A stretch of DNA of 64,000 bases, from positions 62,001 to 126,000 of the forward strand of contig JAKMXF010000110.1 of assembly GCA_024704765.1 (NCBI GenBank), read 5' to 3'. Each line of letters opens with the position of its first letter. Within the stretch, counting starts at the first letter, position 1. Origin of the DNA: Oopsacas minuta. Taxonomy: Eukaryota > Porifera > Hexactinellida > Lyssacinosida > Leucopsacidae. Below, piece by piece: positions 11,315-24,878 of the stretch. The position numbers and the translations under genes were made by a program. Under the pieces are notes generated by a model. It ran no database searches and was not told where the DNA came from. It saw nothing but the letters and a program-made list of their open reading frames with translations.

Positions 11315-13619
11315 TATCATGATATTGAAATTTAAAACAAAACTTCACGTACAGGGATATGAATTCACATAATTTGATCATTACAGGAACAAGAATTAAC
11401 GTATATAGCTACAGGAATTATATAAATTTTGGTTAGTATAATATATTGCTTCAGTATCAAATGACTATGTTATAATGACGAAAATATGAATACGTGACTT
11501 TATTCAAATCAAAATAATCATCAAAAAACTCGAACTAATGTTACAGCCTGTTCAGGATAACTTATAATCAAAAAGGGATTAGATGTTATTCTGTAGAAAT
11601 CTGAATCAGTAAGACACAAAAATTAGGAAGAAAGTAAGAATAATAATATTAGTAAGCAGAATTCAATTGTAAACAAAACAATGGAAGGATAATATAAAAT
11701 GAATTTTAAAATATTGATTACAATATCGGAAGAATAGCTAAAGAGAAATGGCAGTTAAAAGTAATTTTGAATTAACGTACAATTGAAGCAATTCAATATG
11801 ATAACGAGGAGTCTGCGAAATCTCAGGTTAAAATCCCTAATATATTATAAGTGAATTTGTCTAGGATTTCGTGTTGATATGATAATTTGCTGAAAACTCA
11901 TGTGTAATCATTAGTCAATAAGGTTTGATACATACATTTCGTTGGGAGAGAGAATATCTATTTCGAAAACTTTTCCCAAACAGATGTTCAAGTCAATTAC
12001 TAATTGTTGTCACTAAAAATACCAGAAAAGTAATTAGATAATGCTATTAGTCAATAAATAGTTTCGGTCGGGAAATTACAGTAACATACGCTATTTAGAA
12101 ATTTCACAAATGTCTCCATTCTGTAAGAATATAACCCATATCGAAAATTAACACAATGATTACACCTAATAGCTATACATAGCATAAAATCAAAATATAT
12201 AAATAAATACATAATATTGTCGCCACAATAATTCTACATGTTGAAAGTATCTAGTAAGCAATAGGTGAATAATTTCAATTAGGATAAGTACCATATCAAA
12301 TATGGTATATCTGCTAAAGGGAAACCTACTGTAATTAGTGGTCATGTGGATAAACTTGTGATTTAGAGATAACCAAAGTTCAGTCCAGGTGGACAAGGAG
12401 CAGTAATTTGAGATTAATTTACCAGCAAGGTGTATAGGAAATTGTATGGTATATCTTCTGCTGACATAAGTATTGTAAAACTACAAACGAATACACAAAA
12501 CTATCATCAGAGATATAATGAAAGTATTTGACATTAAATTATTGGTCCCATGGTATTAACAGGTGTACTGAGACTTTTTCCATTACATCATCCAAATATT
12601 TGTAGCTAAATTTAGCAGTTGATACTAATAATGGAATGAATTGTTCCAGGAAAATGTTTTGAAAACGAAACTATGGGTTATTAATGAATAAACAATGATT
12701 AGTTTGTAGAATGAAAGTATTACTAATGGAATAGTATAGCTTGCTTTTCTGTTACACAGGTTAATTACAATAAATATTCTAATGGAATTTACAACATAAC
12801 TTAGACGACCTACATTTCCTTGAATTAATCAAGTAGAAAACAAATACACTTAGTATATGAGATGATTCAACACTTGATCTACTGATATATGGCGAGCGAA
12901 AAATGTCGTAATAGATCATAATGTTTCTGGATAAGTATCAGGAGAGAAATGGGATCATTATTTCAAACTAAATCTAATCAATTACTAGCCTCTTAATTAA
13001 TATACGTAATTAAGCTGATTCAATACTAATGTAACTTCGAGATATTTGTGCTAGTATACGATATGACGACTGTAAGTTATTAAGCAGTCAGACAAGATAA
13101 ATCAACTCAGTAAAGGTAAATTGAGGTAACTGCTTGAGTAAAGAGAACGTATCCAAGTTATAATTAATGCAAGAACGATAAGTAGATAAACACACGCGAG
13201 CCTAGTGCCTTTGATTCTAATTTTTATGGCTGAAACGAAATCAATAATAGAAGCTTAGATAATAAATAAAGGCATTAAGCGTGCTATGCTAATAAAAAGT
13301 ATTCAATGAATATTAGTTTGAAACAACACATATTTTTCCGTAGAATTAGCACTAGTTTCAAATTTTACTAAAGACTTGCATAATTCTAGTATTTGTATGA
13401 TTGCATCCAATAATGAACAATAAATCGCCTACTATCACTAATAATGCAGATATACATATAAATAATCATAGAAAATATTCGAAACTACGTATGTCAAAAC
13501 TATAGTACAGTAGTGTTACTGAAAGGAAATGAGGTGAAATGTAAAGAACACACCCTAAGACTAGGGATAATTATTGAAGTTATTGCTGGAAAGATTGTAT
13601 TGTGCAATAAAGGCATAAA

Positions 13620-13860
13620 GTCACCATATACGATGCAACTTTTGCATGCAACAAGAAAATAAATTTCATGCAATATTGTTGCAGGAAATTATAACATGCT
13701 CCTATTTCCATGTAACAAGTTTCATGCAACTCAAAACATTCAGAGTGCAACAATGCCCTCAATATTCCAAAAACAAATCTCATAGAATTTTACAGTATGT
13801 AAAATTCAACATACACCATGCAACTTTGTTGTTGTATCTAACAAAGCTGCATCTTGTATA
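13620..13860. repeat. Repeat rich in GCAAC/GTTGC words
   Basis: GATGCAACTTTTGCATGCAAC at the left and ACCATGCAACTTTGTTG near the right bracket several more ATGCAAC/GTTGC words. The same signature occurs at 61679-61712, in the loop between the GDH genes, and partially at 58535-58625. This suggests a dispersed element, but I could not fix its ends. Confidence 0.45.
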
Positions 13861-14449
13861 GTTGGCTCAAGAACGAACCTAGTTGTCAAATTGTCAATAC
13901 AATCTAAACCCATATACATCTAGAAATAAGAGCTTAAATGTTATACTACTGTAACCATGGAGATAAAGCTGGTTCAGGTCTTGTAAATTTCCCTGTTGCC
14001 TAAGTGGTACTATGTTAATTAATAAAAAAGTATGATAACTGAACTAAATGATAGGTTCATCCGAGTGTAGGAAATTGACGCTGGAATACAGTGTTATGGT
14101 ATCACAAATCACAAATCAATCTACGTATAGTGTTAAAGTATCATATTCTACAAATAAGGCTATGTAAGCTATTTTACGCCAAAATAAATAATGCCCATAT
14201 ATGGTAAAAATGGGACCAAAAATCTTTAGACGAGAGCTACTACAACTCAACGTGGGCATGTGGTAAATTTGTCGACTAAGCAAATTAAAACACGAACAAC
14301 GCATTACCATATATAGGGTGTTAAACAATTGATGTCGTAATACAGAATGGACAAATAAAACATATCCTTGCAGTGTAGTATTGTGCTCCCTACTTTCCCA
14401 TATAACCACCATTGCTAGCAATACATAATTTAATCCTATTTGGCATTGA

Positions 14450-15200
14450 AGTTATAAGATTGGCCAAAACATCCTCCGTTACCTGAGACCATCCCAGTTT
14501 GGGATTTTTTTTCAACTTTCTTCATTTGTTGTGAGTGGTATTGAATCCAGTTGACTTTGGAGTATTGCCCACAGATTTTCTATAGGATTCAACTCGGGCG
14601 AATTCGCAGGCCATACTTCTTTAGGCCAAAAACCTTTAAGGTTCTTCAAATACCACTACTGAGTTCGTTTAGTTGTATGAGCCGGCGCCCCATCTGGTTG
14701 GAAAATGGCCTTGGATAATGTTTTTCATGATTTTTCGTGTGTAAAAGGGTCCATTATTTCTTTTTCCTTTAAGGCTAGGTACCAAACTTTCTTCAAAATT
14801 TCCTCTACATAATATTCTGTATTTACGGTCTTACCTGGTGGAATAAAGTGCAATTCTGATAAGGCAGAGCAGGATATCATACCCCCACACATTTACTTTC
14901 AGAGGGTACTTCACAGTTTCTACCGGAGGTACATTATCTCGTTTCCGAGCCCATATTCGGTCATTTTGACGATTCGGAGTATGATAAGTTGAAATGGTGA
15001 TTCATCTGAAAATAGTATCCGTCTCCAATCTTCCACACGCTAGTTCTTCCTCTCTTTGCAGAATTTTACACGGGCTTTTTTCTGAGAATCGGTTTACTTT
15101 GGCTGTTTTTGTGGTTTATAAGGAGTAGCCTTCAAACTTGTAAAAAAATTCAAAAAAGTAACGTGAGAAACTGCTACTATGCCTCTCCTTCTCAAATTCT
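14450..15200 (-). pseudogene. Decayed Tc1/mariner transposase
   Basis: Read on the minus strand, pieces of a Tc1-type DDE transposase appear in order: an N-terminal piece ending near QKKARVKFCKER, then a first catalytic region with SDESPFQL and WARKRDNVPPVE, then PDGAPAHT with the second Asp, and finally FWPKEVWPANSPELNPIENL with the third acidic residue. At least one in-frame TAG (after the KRTQ stretch) and frame changes between the pieces break it, so it cannot make a working enzyme. DDE transposases of this family cut and paste short elements at TA sites. I did not find convincing terminal repeats for this copy. A separate non-autonomous element lies about 480 bp to the right. Confidence 0.85.
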
Positions 15201-15683
15201 TGGTCAATATCCTAATTCAAGGGTGCTCAAACCGTGGCCCGCAGATAATTGTTTTTTTCTAAACACTAAATAGATAGAATTATAGATACTCTACAAATGC
15301 ATTAATGTTCCTAGAATGAATAAAGTATTTGGTAACTCTAGTTTGCATTTACGAATTCTATCAATTATTAGAGCTTCACAAGTATAAGTATAACGTAGGA
15401 GGCAGAACCTAAATTGAAATGGCGAGATTTTTCTATAATGTTATTCTACTATGTACAGTAGAATTCTTGATTTGAGACAGCGAATCCATGGTTGTACAAA
15501 ATACAGTAGGTATCAAAGTTACCAAATGGGTATTCGGGAACTATAATTACTTATATAATATTATCTAGGTCTGCGAGTTCACCACTGGAAACTGTGTATG
15601 ACCAGGCTGCCCAGAGAGGCAGAGGCCAATACTGGTATTCACCAGGTACATAGATCCAGTCATTCGCTTTGTTTCATATACTA

Positions 15684-15929
15684 CACTGCCTGGCCAAAAG
15701 TATTGGAACACCCTGCCACAATTAATACCTGAAACAAAGGGTATGCTACCATAGTTGTATAAGCTAAAGATGATTCAAAAATGTTGAACATAAATATATC
15801 ATAAAACGAATGATAACAAGCTATTGTTCTACTTTCTGCAATATCCATAGAATCTTTCAACATATTCTTATCTAATGCCACTTGTGCACGAGTTGTAAAC
15901 AGTGTTCCAATACTTTTGGCCAGGCAGTG
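15684..15929. mobile_element. Tc1/mariner MITE with long perfect inverted ends
   Basis: About 28 bp at the left end (beginning CACTGCCTGGCCAAAAGTAT) is repeated in exact reverse complement at the right end, with TA flanking both sides, the target duplication typical of Tc1/mariner elements. Total length is 246 bp, with no transposase inside. The perfect ends imply fairly recent movement by an enzyme encoded elsewhere. Confidence 0.9.
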
Positions 15930-16959
15930 TAGATGTCTTTTCTATTAATTTATAACTCAATCCAACCTGATATATGCATTTAGACTCACAAATTTATGCT
16001 ATCCACACTTCATATACAGAACATAACAAGTGAAGAATACTCAGCAATACTTATACGTCATACAAGTAGTCAAATTGTCTTTCTTATAAAAAATACAAAG
16101 ATTTTCTTAGTACAGTATATCCTGTTGTTTAACAAATGGCCTAGGTTTTAAGAGAATGTAGATAAATCAAACAGTTAATTAATCCACACGCACAAGCCAC
16201 AAGTATTACCTACTTAAGGTAAATAACCTTGTGGCTTACAAAAATAGTTTGGTAAGTAAAGGAGATAGCAGTGAGTAGCCAAGAATATTCTCTTTTGAAT
16301 GCTGATGCTATGCTTAATAATATTACTGGATAATAACATGCAAATATGAATAAACTGGTCACAATGTCTTGCCCATTAGTTTATTGTACATATCCTAAAC
16401 CAGAAATATCGATAATATAATATCAAGTAAGAAATAATTATTATTAATACACCACAGACCATAAGGCTATATGGATTACGTAATAATTATCTCAAAAATA
16501 AATATGAATAAATATATAAATAAAAACATTTTGTTATTACAGGATATTAATATTGAATAGAACAATTAGAGGGAAATATTTTAAGATTTCTATAAAATAT
16601 TACAAACTCTCTATATTCAATAAAAATGTTACAAATTTGATTAACTGAGGTCAAAGTGTAATATAGATGGTCAGGACGATCATAGTTATAGTTAGGTGAT
16701 GAATATATATATATATATTACGTAGTATTGTATTAAAATACCATACTGTACACACATACAACATCTTATAATCACATCCAAAATCCTGAAAAAGTCGCCT
16801 TCCCTATCACTAAAAGGATGAAGATTGGTTATCACTATCTTAGGATCTACCCATTGACAAATTTAGTTGATTAGTAAGAAGTTGAGTAGTTCTAAAAAGT
16901 GCAAAAGGAATAGAAGTCGTACGCTAGTCAAGCTTGATATGAGGGCGGAGGGTTTAAAC

Positions 16960-17215
16960 CAGGAGTGGGTAAACATTTTCCTACGCGGGCAGTTTTGACC
17001 TACGACTACGTTCCATGTTCTAATTTATTAGAGAAACTCTACTAGCTAATTGTAAAATAAACAATAATTATACATAATAATTACCTAATATTGTTTATGA
17101 AATTTCCAAATGCGTAAGGAAGAGTAGGACAGTGATAAAATAATTAGAGTACTCATAATTTAAGCCAGGCGGGCAGGTTCAAAATAACAAGCGGGCCGTA
17201 GTTTGGCCACCCCTG
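16960..17215. mobile_element. hAT-superfamily MITE with 8-bp target duplication
   Basis: The element starts CAGGAGTGGGTAAACA and ends TTTGGCCACCCCTG. In reverse complement the right end is CAGGGGTGGCCAAACTAC, the well-known hAT type of terminus. The same 8 bp, GTTTAAAC, lies immediately outside each end, the target-site duplication length expected for hAT. The 256-bp interior is AT-rich and non-coding. Confidence 0.92.
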
Positions 17216-19263
17216 GTTTAAACTAACAAATGCATATATTCCATATTAGGTAAACACAACCTGTACATTACGAACATCAATTGATCGAATAGCTAGATTA
17301 ATTTGTCTACTAGCTAGCTTCTGGTGCTATTAAAATAAATGATGACAGGTGGTCTTAATTACTTATGAATAATTCCAAACACATGTAGAAACTCTAATTA
17401 TTCAAACGGGGGGGTAAAGCAGATTTCTTCATACATATGTAAAGTAGATCTCTCAACCTGTAGTAGAACCGAATTCTGCTGTAAGTATATTCTATTTAGT
17501 CATATATTGAATATAAATAGCGTGGTTAAGTTACCAACGCTGAAAGGTCAATTGCACCATATTATTGCTTAGCGAAGGAAAAAAAGACAAAGGCAAATAA
17601 GCATTCTATTAGATGTCTGCAGAGCACAACAACAATCTAACTCGTGCAATTCGGTATCATGTAAGGTATTATACACAATTGATTTATCCCAATAGAAATA
17701 ACAATAATACAAATTTGAAATATTCGAATAATAAATCAAACAACAAATCAAACAACAAATTTATGAAAGAGTGTCTTAGTTGGATTACGTGAGCAGGAAA
17801 TATTGGGCACATTCTCCTAATCACATTGCATTGAATGATAACTGTCATCAAATCTATTTCCCTTATTTATTTTCTGAAGGAATGAAACTTGAGAAAATCC
17901 AATAATAAATGAAAGGCTGATAAATTTGAAGCTGTATTCTATGCAACTGATCACAAGCATTTATGTCGTGATATCTTATACTTATAGGTTTCCATAATTA
18001 GAGAACTGATAGAAGTATACTGTTTCTCAATATTTCAATGAATGTAGCGTTCAGAATATATTACATATTGTGATTGGAGACAAGTACGTTGTCAGGGAAT
18101 TTCATACTCCAGGAACATTAGCATATACAAGTCAATGCTAACGGCTACAATGTAAATGGTTTCTTTCCAATAAATATTTATTTGCTTAAATACAAGGAGA
18201 GGCCATCTTTAGTGAACATTAAAATTAAGATACTCAGTATAGTATTACAATGATTTCATAAGACAGTATATACGAAATATTGAACTAATAGCTCTGACTT
18301 ATGAAGTATTGTTTTGCAAAAAATAATGAAGTGAAAAACTAATGCCATTAAATTCTTTTTTGGAAGATGCACAATGGAAAGAATATCAAATTAATGATAT
18401 TTGCATTCTATAGATTACTTGGAAGAGTAATTATATACATTGAATGATTATCAATCAAATTATACCCAAATTTCGCATATTTTACTTAGGATATAGTGTA
18501 ACGAAAATATTCGGGTTTGTTTGAGCTTTAGTCTAGAAGTCATTTATGATCTTCAGGAGTATTATTTAAGTATTACAGGAAGATATAAGTAGAATTTGAG
18601 ATCATAAACAAATTCAAGGAACGAAAACTTAGGGAGTTCTTATTATGCCCAAGAAAAACTTATTGTATCATAGTAGAGAATTCCCTGTGTTATAATTCTT
18701 CAAACTAATCTGTAGAGAAATCGGTACAAACCAAATGTTGTCTAATATCTATTTTTCCAGCTGAACAAAATAATCTACTTTCATACATTTCGAGTATAAT
18801 GCTATAATCATGTAAGGAAGACAGTGATTTCGAAGATTAATTATTCATACAGGAATTGAAACTGCATCTGTGTATTCATACTAATAATGACGTTAATAGA
18901 TGGCATCGAATGTATGTAAAACGAGCACTAATATCTTCAGTATAACTAAATTTAGTATCAAAAATAAATTGAATCGTTGAAGAACTACTCGACACGATTT
19001 CAACTCTTTATTATTTTAGCAATACGGATGTAGTAGTTTAAATTGTGACTATTGTGATTTGAAGCAGTTTTCAATAGCCATCAATGCTATCATCGTAAGG
19101 ATATCCTGTGTGATTAGCTAGGTCAATTCAATGTATAATCAGAATATTAGATAATTCGTATTATTAATGTTTACACCAAGTGATAAAAAGAAAATGAAAT
19201 GAACTTTAGTGCAATCAAGATACTGTAAACAAAATATTTGATAAATGATTATATTTCCATGCT

Positions 19264-20244
19264 CTATGATTGGAAGTATTTAGTTTCTGAGATCCAGGGA
19301 TGTTCTAGAATCTGCTCGATGGTAGGTCTGCTTGTAGGATCGACTTGAAGACAACATTTAATAAAGTCTTTCGCATTTGCAGAAATATGACACCATTTCT
19401 GGCTATGAAACTTGTATTTAGCATGGGTAATACAGGCGTACATGTAGTTGGTCATTTCAGCGTAGTTAACCTCAGGATAGAAGGGAGGGTATCCGCATAA
19501 GAGGATATACACGACAACACCGAGGGACCATATATCACATTTGCTGTCATATGACTGTCTGTCAGCATCTGTCATTGAATGATTCCATCGTTTATCCTTG
19601 CATATAATCTCAGGTGGAGCGTAGTAAGGAGTGTAGTCAGGTTTTGCTGGGTTGGAACTCTCTTCACAAGCAAATCCAAAGTCTGCAAGCTTGAGGTCAG
19701 GGTCCTGGCTGATATCCATAATCGGGGATTTTAGGAGAATGTTCTCTGGCTTAATGTCACGATGAATTAATCCTAAATTGTGAACGTCCTTAATGGCTAA
19801 TGCAATTTTACGGATATACATAGAAGCGATATCTTCAGGGAGGTTCGCGTATTTCGTAATAAGATCGAAAAGTTCACCTCCATTCATCATTTCCAAAACA
19901 ACATACAGATATTTGGCACCAAGTTTTGCACTCGGATGTATTCCATAACCTCGGTACACATCGACAATCCTCACAACATTAGGTGACTCGCTACAACGCT
20001 GCTGCAGAGATATTTCCTTCTTGCTGCTACGATTATCAAGGATAATTTTCAATGCAAATTGTTCTCCTGTCTTCTTAGATTTACATTGGTAAACCTTCCC
20101 ACTTACTCCTTCCCCAATTGAGCTCCTCCAATTAATGTCGTAGGATTTCTGGATATCAGTGCTTTTAAATTCTTCCTTTTTAACTGATGAAGGATCGGTT
20201 AATTTCTCAGTAAATCTTATAATTGACTCCATTGTTGATGACAT
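19264..20244 (-). CDS. MAPKAPK-like Ser/Thr protein kinase 2
   Basis: Intronless, 326 residues. Motifs are GEGVSG (44-49), ATP lysine in ALK (Lys66), helix-C Glu77, HRDIKPEN (161-168), DFG (188-190) and DIWSLG (from 238). The APE motif reads PPE (Pro211 replaces Ala), which is usually tolerated. The P+1 stretch YTPYY and the C-lobe motif LLCGYPPF match MK2 and MK5 closely, and the long insert between PPE and DIWSLG resembles MK5. The MAPK-target Thr of MK2/MK5 is replaced by Lys201, so canonical p38 activation is not obvious. There is no C-terminal autoinhibitory or nuclear-localisation extension; the protein stops about 15 residues after the final HPWI of the kinase fold. Probably a soluble, constitutively competent or differently regulated kinase. 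Confidence 0.88.
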   Translation of the reverse strand: MSSTMESIIRFTEKLTDPSSVKKEEFKSTDIQKSYDINWRSSIGEGVSGKVYQCKSKKTGEQFALKIILDNRSSKKEISLQQRCSESPNVVRIVDVYRGYGIHPSAKLGAKYLYVVLEMMNGGELFDLITKYANLPEDIASMYIRKIALAIKDVHNLGLIHRDIKPENILLKSPIMDISQDPDLKLADFGFACEESSNPAKPDYTPYYAPPEIICKDKRWNHSMTDADRQSYDSKCDIWSLGVVVYILLCGYPPFYPEVNYAEMTNYMYACITHAKYKFHSQKWCHISANAKDFIKCCLQVDPTSRPTIEQILEHPWISETKYFQS

Positions 20245-20321
20245 GATTATTTGGATTTGGATTTATTTGGTTGTAAAGTTTTGAAATATTTTCTGTGTTA
20301 TAAAATTGTAATACTTGTTTC

Positions 20322-20329
20322 TATTTATA
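20322..20329 (-). promoter_or_regulatory. TATA box of kinase 2
   Basis: TATAAATA on the minus strand, 78 bp before the ATG at 20244. It matches the octamer and spacing seen at kinase 1. Confidence 0.65.
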
Positions 20330-21426
20330 CCGTTTTACTTGTATTGACATCACTGCTTATGTATATATGAACTAATAATGCTTCATTATTAGAATTATTA
20401 TACTTTCCAATATAGTATAAGCATGATATGATAATATCGAAAATGCAATATTTTCAATTTCGTAATACTTAATTAATGAATGTTAAGGTTTTTACTATAT
20501 TAAGGCTGATCCGAAATTACCAATCAATCACAAGTTGTTAAAGAATAAGAACAAAAAGTTATGCAATGAAATAGTCTAGTTGTACTTCACAGGTACATTT
20601 TCTAGGTTTTGGTTCAGTCAAATATAAAAATTACGGAAGAAATCATTATTTAGCATTTAGAATAAGTAATCCGCTGGGTCAGTGAACAAAAAAAAAACAG
20701 TATAGTTGTGAATATATGCTATAAAAAAAAAATGGTAGCGTAAAAAATTTCGTCGTGCTCAAAGTTTAGTGTTCCGATTCAATTCAAACGTAACACTCCG
20801 ACCGTAATCAGACATAAACAAGGTAGACGAAAATTTTCTAGGAATGAATTTTCTAAGAAATCCAAAGATTCCTAATAATCGTAGCTGTAAATTTCTTATT
20901 TTATACATATTTTGCACGACAATAGATAATTCTAGATATTACACCTGCTTCACTGATAGAGCTAGATTTTAATGTTTGAGGGTATTTTAATCTGAGAAGT
21001 ATCCCCCATTTACCATACCCCCATATAGAGGTTCGTTACTATGGAAATGAACGAAAGTGGCCAAAGATTGCTCCCCTTATTGAGATTTCCCATTTAGAGA
21101 CCCCGCTTATAGAAAATCTACAAACAACTAGATCAAAGAAGAACGAACTATAATTATAAAAAGATGAAAGTGCAAAACAGAGAGGTGGTTAACATTTGTT
21201 CCAAACCGATAGAACGGAATAATAACAGTAAATTGATTACAATTAACGTACAATGACATGATATTATGGTAATCACGCATTAGAATGTGGGTTTCAGAGT
21301 TATTCAGTGGTTAATCTAAACAAAAGAGTTCATAATTAAGCAAAACGCAATTTGTATACTAACTGACACATACATATATATATCCTGTGAGTAAAAACAA
21401 ACAAAGAATACATCAATAAGGTAGTA

Positions 21427-21478
<52 letters not shown>
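21427..21478. repeat. (AAT)n microsatellite
   Basis: About 17 uninterrupted AAT/ATA units. Simple sequence repeat. Confidence 0.95.
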
Positions 21479-21479
<1 letters not shown>

Positions 21480-23938
21480 AGTGTCTGGCTTCTGCTATCT
21501 AAATGAGGCTATAACGATATGTATCACCAAATGTAGTACGTATACGCCTTTATTGTAAATTCATGAAAATTAAAGATTGGAATAAATTATTGAAACTTTC
21601 CTCTTGGAATTGCAATCAATCTTTGAAAAATTTTAATTTCCTGCACTCCTAAACACTCCATTTATTCCATTGTGTCAGAAGCCTACATACGGGATGGGAT
21701 GGTAGGGCCTTCTTGGACAAGTATTTTAATTAATAGAAAATACGAACAAATTACTTATTGATAGGGTTATGGCCTTACGAACCTAACAAACAATAACATG
21801 ACCTACTCTTATGCATGTGATCATAAGAGTTTAATGATATCTTACAAGGAAAGTAGCAAAATTAATACAAATGACCTCCAAAGAATCAACATACTTTTAT
21901 TATACTTTCATAATATTTCCTGAGTACAGAAAGTTAATTACGTAAATCTTTTAAGTTGTAAAAATAGAAAATTATAGGTAATTTTCTTAAAAATTTCATA
22001 AAGAAAGTGTACTACTGATTAACTTTATAACCCTTATGATTAAGTGGTAAATATCGAATAACCACAGATTAGTGGCTGCTTTCACAATAAAATTCACTGA
22101 TCATCTCAAGCTCAGTTTAAGGAGAAGATATTCAGGTTAATCAGCTGAATCAACCGATGAGCTTAACAGTTATAATCAATAAATACTGCTCATGAAATAT
22201 TTCCAAATAAATTGTGAGAAGAAAATAATGGTTCAATAAAATAAATTGTAAAATTCCAGCAGTAAGAAATAACTTTAAAATAAGGGAGGATATGATGTAT
22301 ATAATGCTATCTAGATTCTAGGAGAACAACATTACTCATTATGATAGGCAATTTTATGTAGTGATAAATGTATAGAAATACGTAAATATTACTTAGAATT
22401 ACTACATGAGTATAATGACTGTAATACATACATTGTGATAATATCCAGAAATTTATTTATTTGTGGACAATTTGCTACAGAACACTTACGTAGACGTAGT
22501 TAAATAACAAAGGATTCTATTTGTATAATTAATTTAATGCTATATACATCGTAACGACAACTTTAGCAATATAAGATATTATTTCATATCTTTTAAACAC
22601 AGAGACTTCCCAAGATTAATATGGCATAGAGAAAATCATTATTATGATAAAATGATATTTTTTGTAAAATACACTTGTGTAAATATGACGTCAAATATTT
22701 CCAATATTATATGAGTCCCCCTGTGGAAAACTTATGCGATGAGTTTTTATTGAGTTAGCGTAAGAGTAATAAATATGACATATCATCAATTGAATAATAA
22801 ACTGGTTGCCATCGGTAAAAACATTCAATTATAATAGCCAGATTGGCAATAGTTACACCATTGTTAGCTAATAATTGTACACCTACAAAGTCTGTAAAAA
22901 GTACGTAGACTTTTACCGATAATAAAATAGCTTAAAGTGACACACTTGTTTTAAGCTAACTTAATTAATTACCCTCATGTTGTGTACAACCATTCCATGT
23001 AGGTAGATAACACAGGGAATATTAGATAATGCTATAACTAGAAAGGAAATAGAAAATATCCTAAAAATATTACCTGTTCAATTGTATTTGAATAAAAAGT
23101 GAAAAAGTAATCAGAAACTTCCCTTAAATTATGGTTATGATAAATGCTAACGATTATTATTTAAAGTTGTTCTGAATACAAATGTAAGGAAAAGTAGAAT
23201 AGCAGAGTAAGTATTGGGAAATATTATTGTGTGAAAACCAGTTATTCTGAAAACTGTATTAGATGATCGGGTGTAAAATGTAACTGCTCATGTAGTGCTT
23301 AATAGTATCATGATGATGTAAATGTCATCTGAGAATGTTGCATGATACAACCATGAGGATGTGAAGTGTATCATTAGTCTACTGATAATCACTAATCATG
23401 ACGATGACTATATAAAGCAATGAGTATTTGGCTCATGTGTATATTGAGAAATAATAAATTAAATTAAACCTTATTACCGGTAATTAAATTCAATACGCAA
23501 TGTTAAACGCCCAATTAAATCACTCGAGGTCATATTATTGCTGAAATAATACTGACAGATTTGTTAGATATTCTTGAGTTCATACAACTTTGAAGTACAT
23601 TGAAAACTGCATTAAAATATATCATTGCAATTAACAATTCTAATAATCGTGAATTTTAGAAAGGAAATAAATCAGTGGAATTGAGAATTTTATGATATCT
23701 GTGTTTTGTGGTACCAACTGATACGTACTTATGTGATGTGATACCTAAACTTCAAGATACGATTCTAAAATGGAAAAATTCCCTATCAAATTATATAAGT
23801 ATTGAAATTATTATCTCTCTCATTGATAAATATGCAACAAAGAAAAACTATGGCTCTATGATCATCCCTTGAACAGCTATGCACAGATATGAAATGTTTG
23901 TTTTACCTTAGCCTGTTAACCCCAATAATTAATCTGGC

Positions 23939-24444
23939 CTACTCTATTAAAATAACAGTATAGTCTGATTTAATACTTTTCATTTGGAGGACTCTTACAG
24001 TATAGTTGTCCAAAATAATGATCGTGCCACACTCAGCTAATTTCGACTCTTGAATTGGCTGGCCACTGGCTGAATCTGAATCTAGTGCTCTCCATGTACA
24101 TTTTATAACTAGTTCGTTGTATCCAACCAGAGATTTCGCTTTCACATAGAAATTAATGATCTACATCATTTGAACCAAGGATTAATAGAACTACCAAGCT
24201 TTTGGTTCGTTTTGTATGACAAACCTCCTATAAGGTAAAAGACTTGGGACAATGGACCTAGACAGACTTTTGAAATCCTTTGTGTAAGACTCGTATTACA
24301 GGTATACTTCACATTTATTAGGAGTCTACTGCAGTCAGCACAGCAATTTTCAATTTGAGGTATAATTAATATTTGGATTGAATTTACGTGCATTAAGAAT
24401 ATTAAGAAGTCAAGCTCACAGGACCCAGGATAATAATGATACAT
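23939..24444 (-). pseudogene. Possible decayed coding remnant, weakly kelch-like
   Basis: Two consecutive minus-strand open frames in different phases (24444-24166 and 24145-23939) have a more protein-like composition than their surroundings, with several Cys and Trp residues. VFYLIGGLSYKTN in the first frame resembles a kelch blade (aliphatic run followed by GG). No start, splice sites or complete domain could be established. It may be a degraded gene fragment or chance. Confidence 0.25.
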
Positions 24445-24878
24445 TAATCAGTGATATATTGTATCACAGATCTGAAGACAATTTTAATAAAGTAATAAAG
24501 ACACGGTACATGATTCTTGTCTCTAATTAGTTTACACATATATGAGTTTGTGGTTAGGTATGTTGGCAACGGCAATCTTAGAATATCAAGTTGAAACTCA
24601 AAAATCGAAATTGAAAAGTCTCCCTTTGGTTAGCCGAATAATATTCTCATTACTAGCCATTCGTTTAGAACAAATCCCAATGCAACAAGCCAGCCAGAAA
24701 TCTCACAGGAATATTCGTTTAAAGTAAATTTAATTAAAAGAGTTAATTAAAACAATGTGGAGTGAATCATGCAAATATTAAAATGACATTAGAACCGAAT
24801 TGTCTTTGCCTGGCTTGACAGGGAAGAAGGGATCTGTAATTATAGAGGTTTGGATTTGTAATTCCATTGATAAAATCA

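Larger units (their letters stand above)
10067..14440. other. AT-rich intergenic region
   Basis: No supported gene. Just after kinase 1 there is a hAT-like terminal sequence at about 10405-10475 (CAGTGGTTCCCAACCTTTCA), a second-family MITE at 11134-11314, and a GCAAC-rich repeat at about 13620-13860. A 68-residue open frame at 10191 is Leu/Ile/Asn/Tyr-rich, lacks any motif and is not called. Confidence 0.5.
15201..19263. other. AT-rich intergenic region
   Basis: No supported gene. Besides the two clear MITEs listed at 15684-15929 and 16960-17215, there is a hAT-like fragment near 15218-15243 (CTCAAACCGTGGCCCGCAG) and a short (TA)n run near 16700. An inverted AAGCCACAAG / CTTGTGGCTT pair lies at about 16194-16240. 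The rest is unassigned. Confidence 0.5.
20245..24878. other. AT-rich intergenic region between kinases 2 and 3
   Basis: It contains the kinase 2 promoter, a trinucleotide microsatellite (21427-21478) and a possible decayed coding remnant (23939-24444). A transposon-end-like stretch at about 21040-21120 carries GAGATTTCCCATTTAGAGACC. I see no other feature. Confidence 0.5.
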
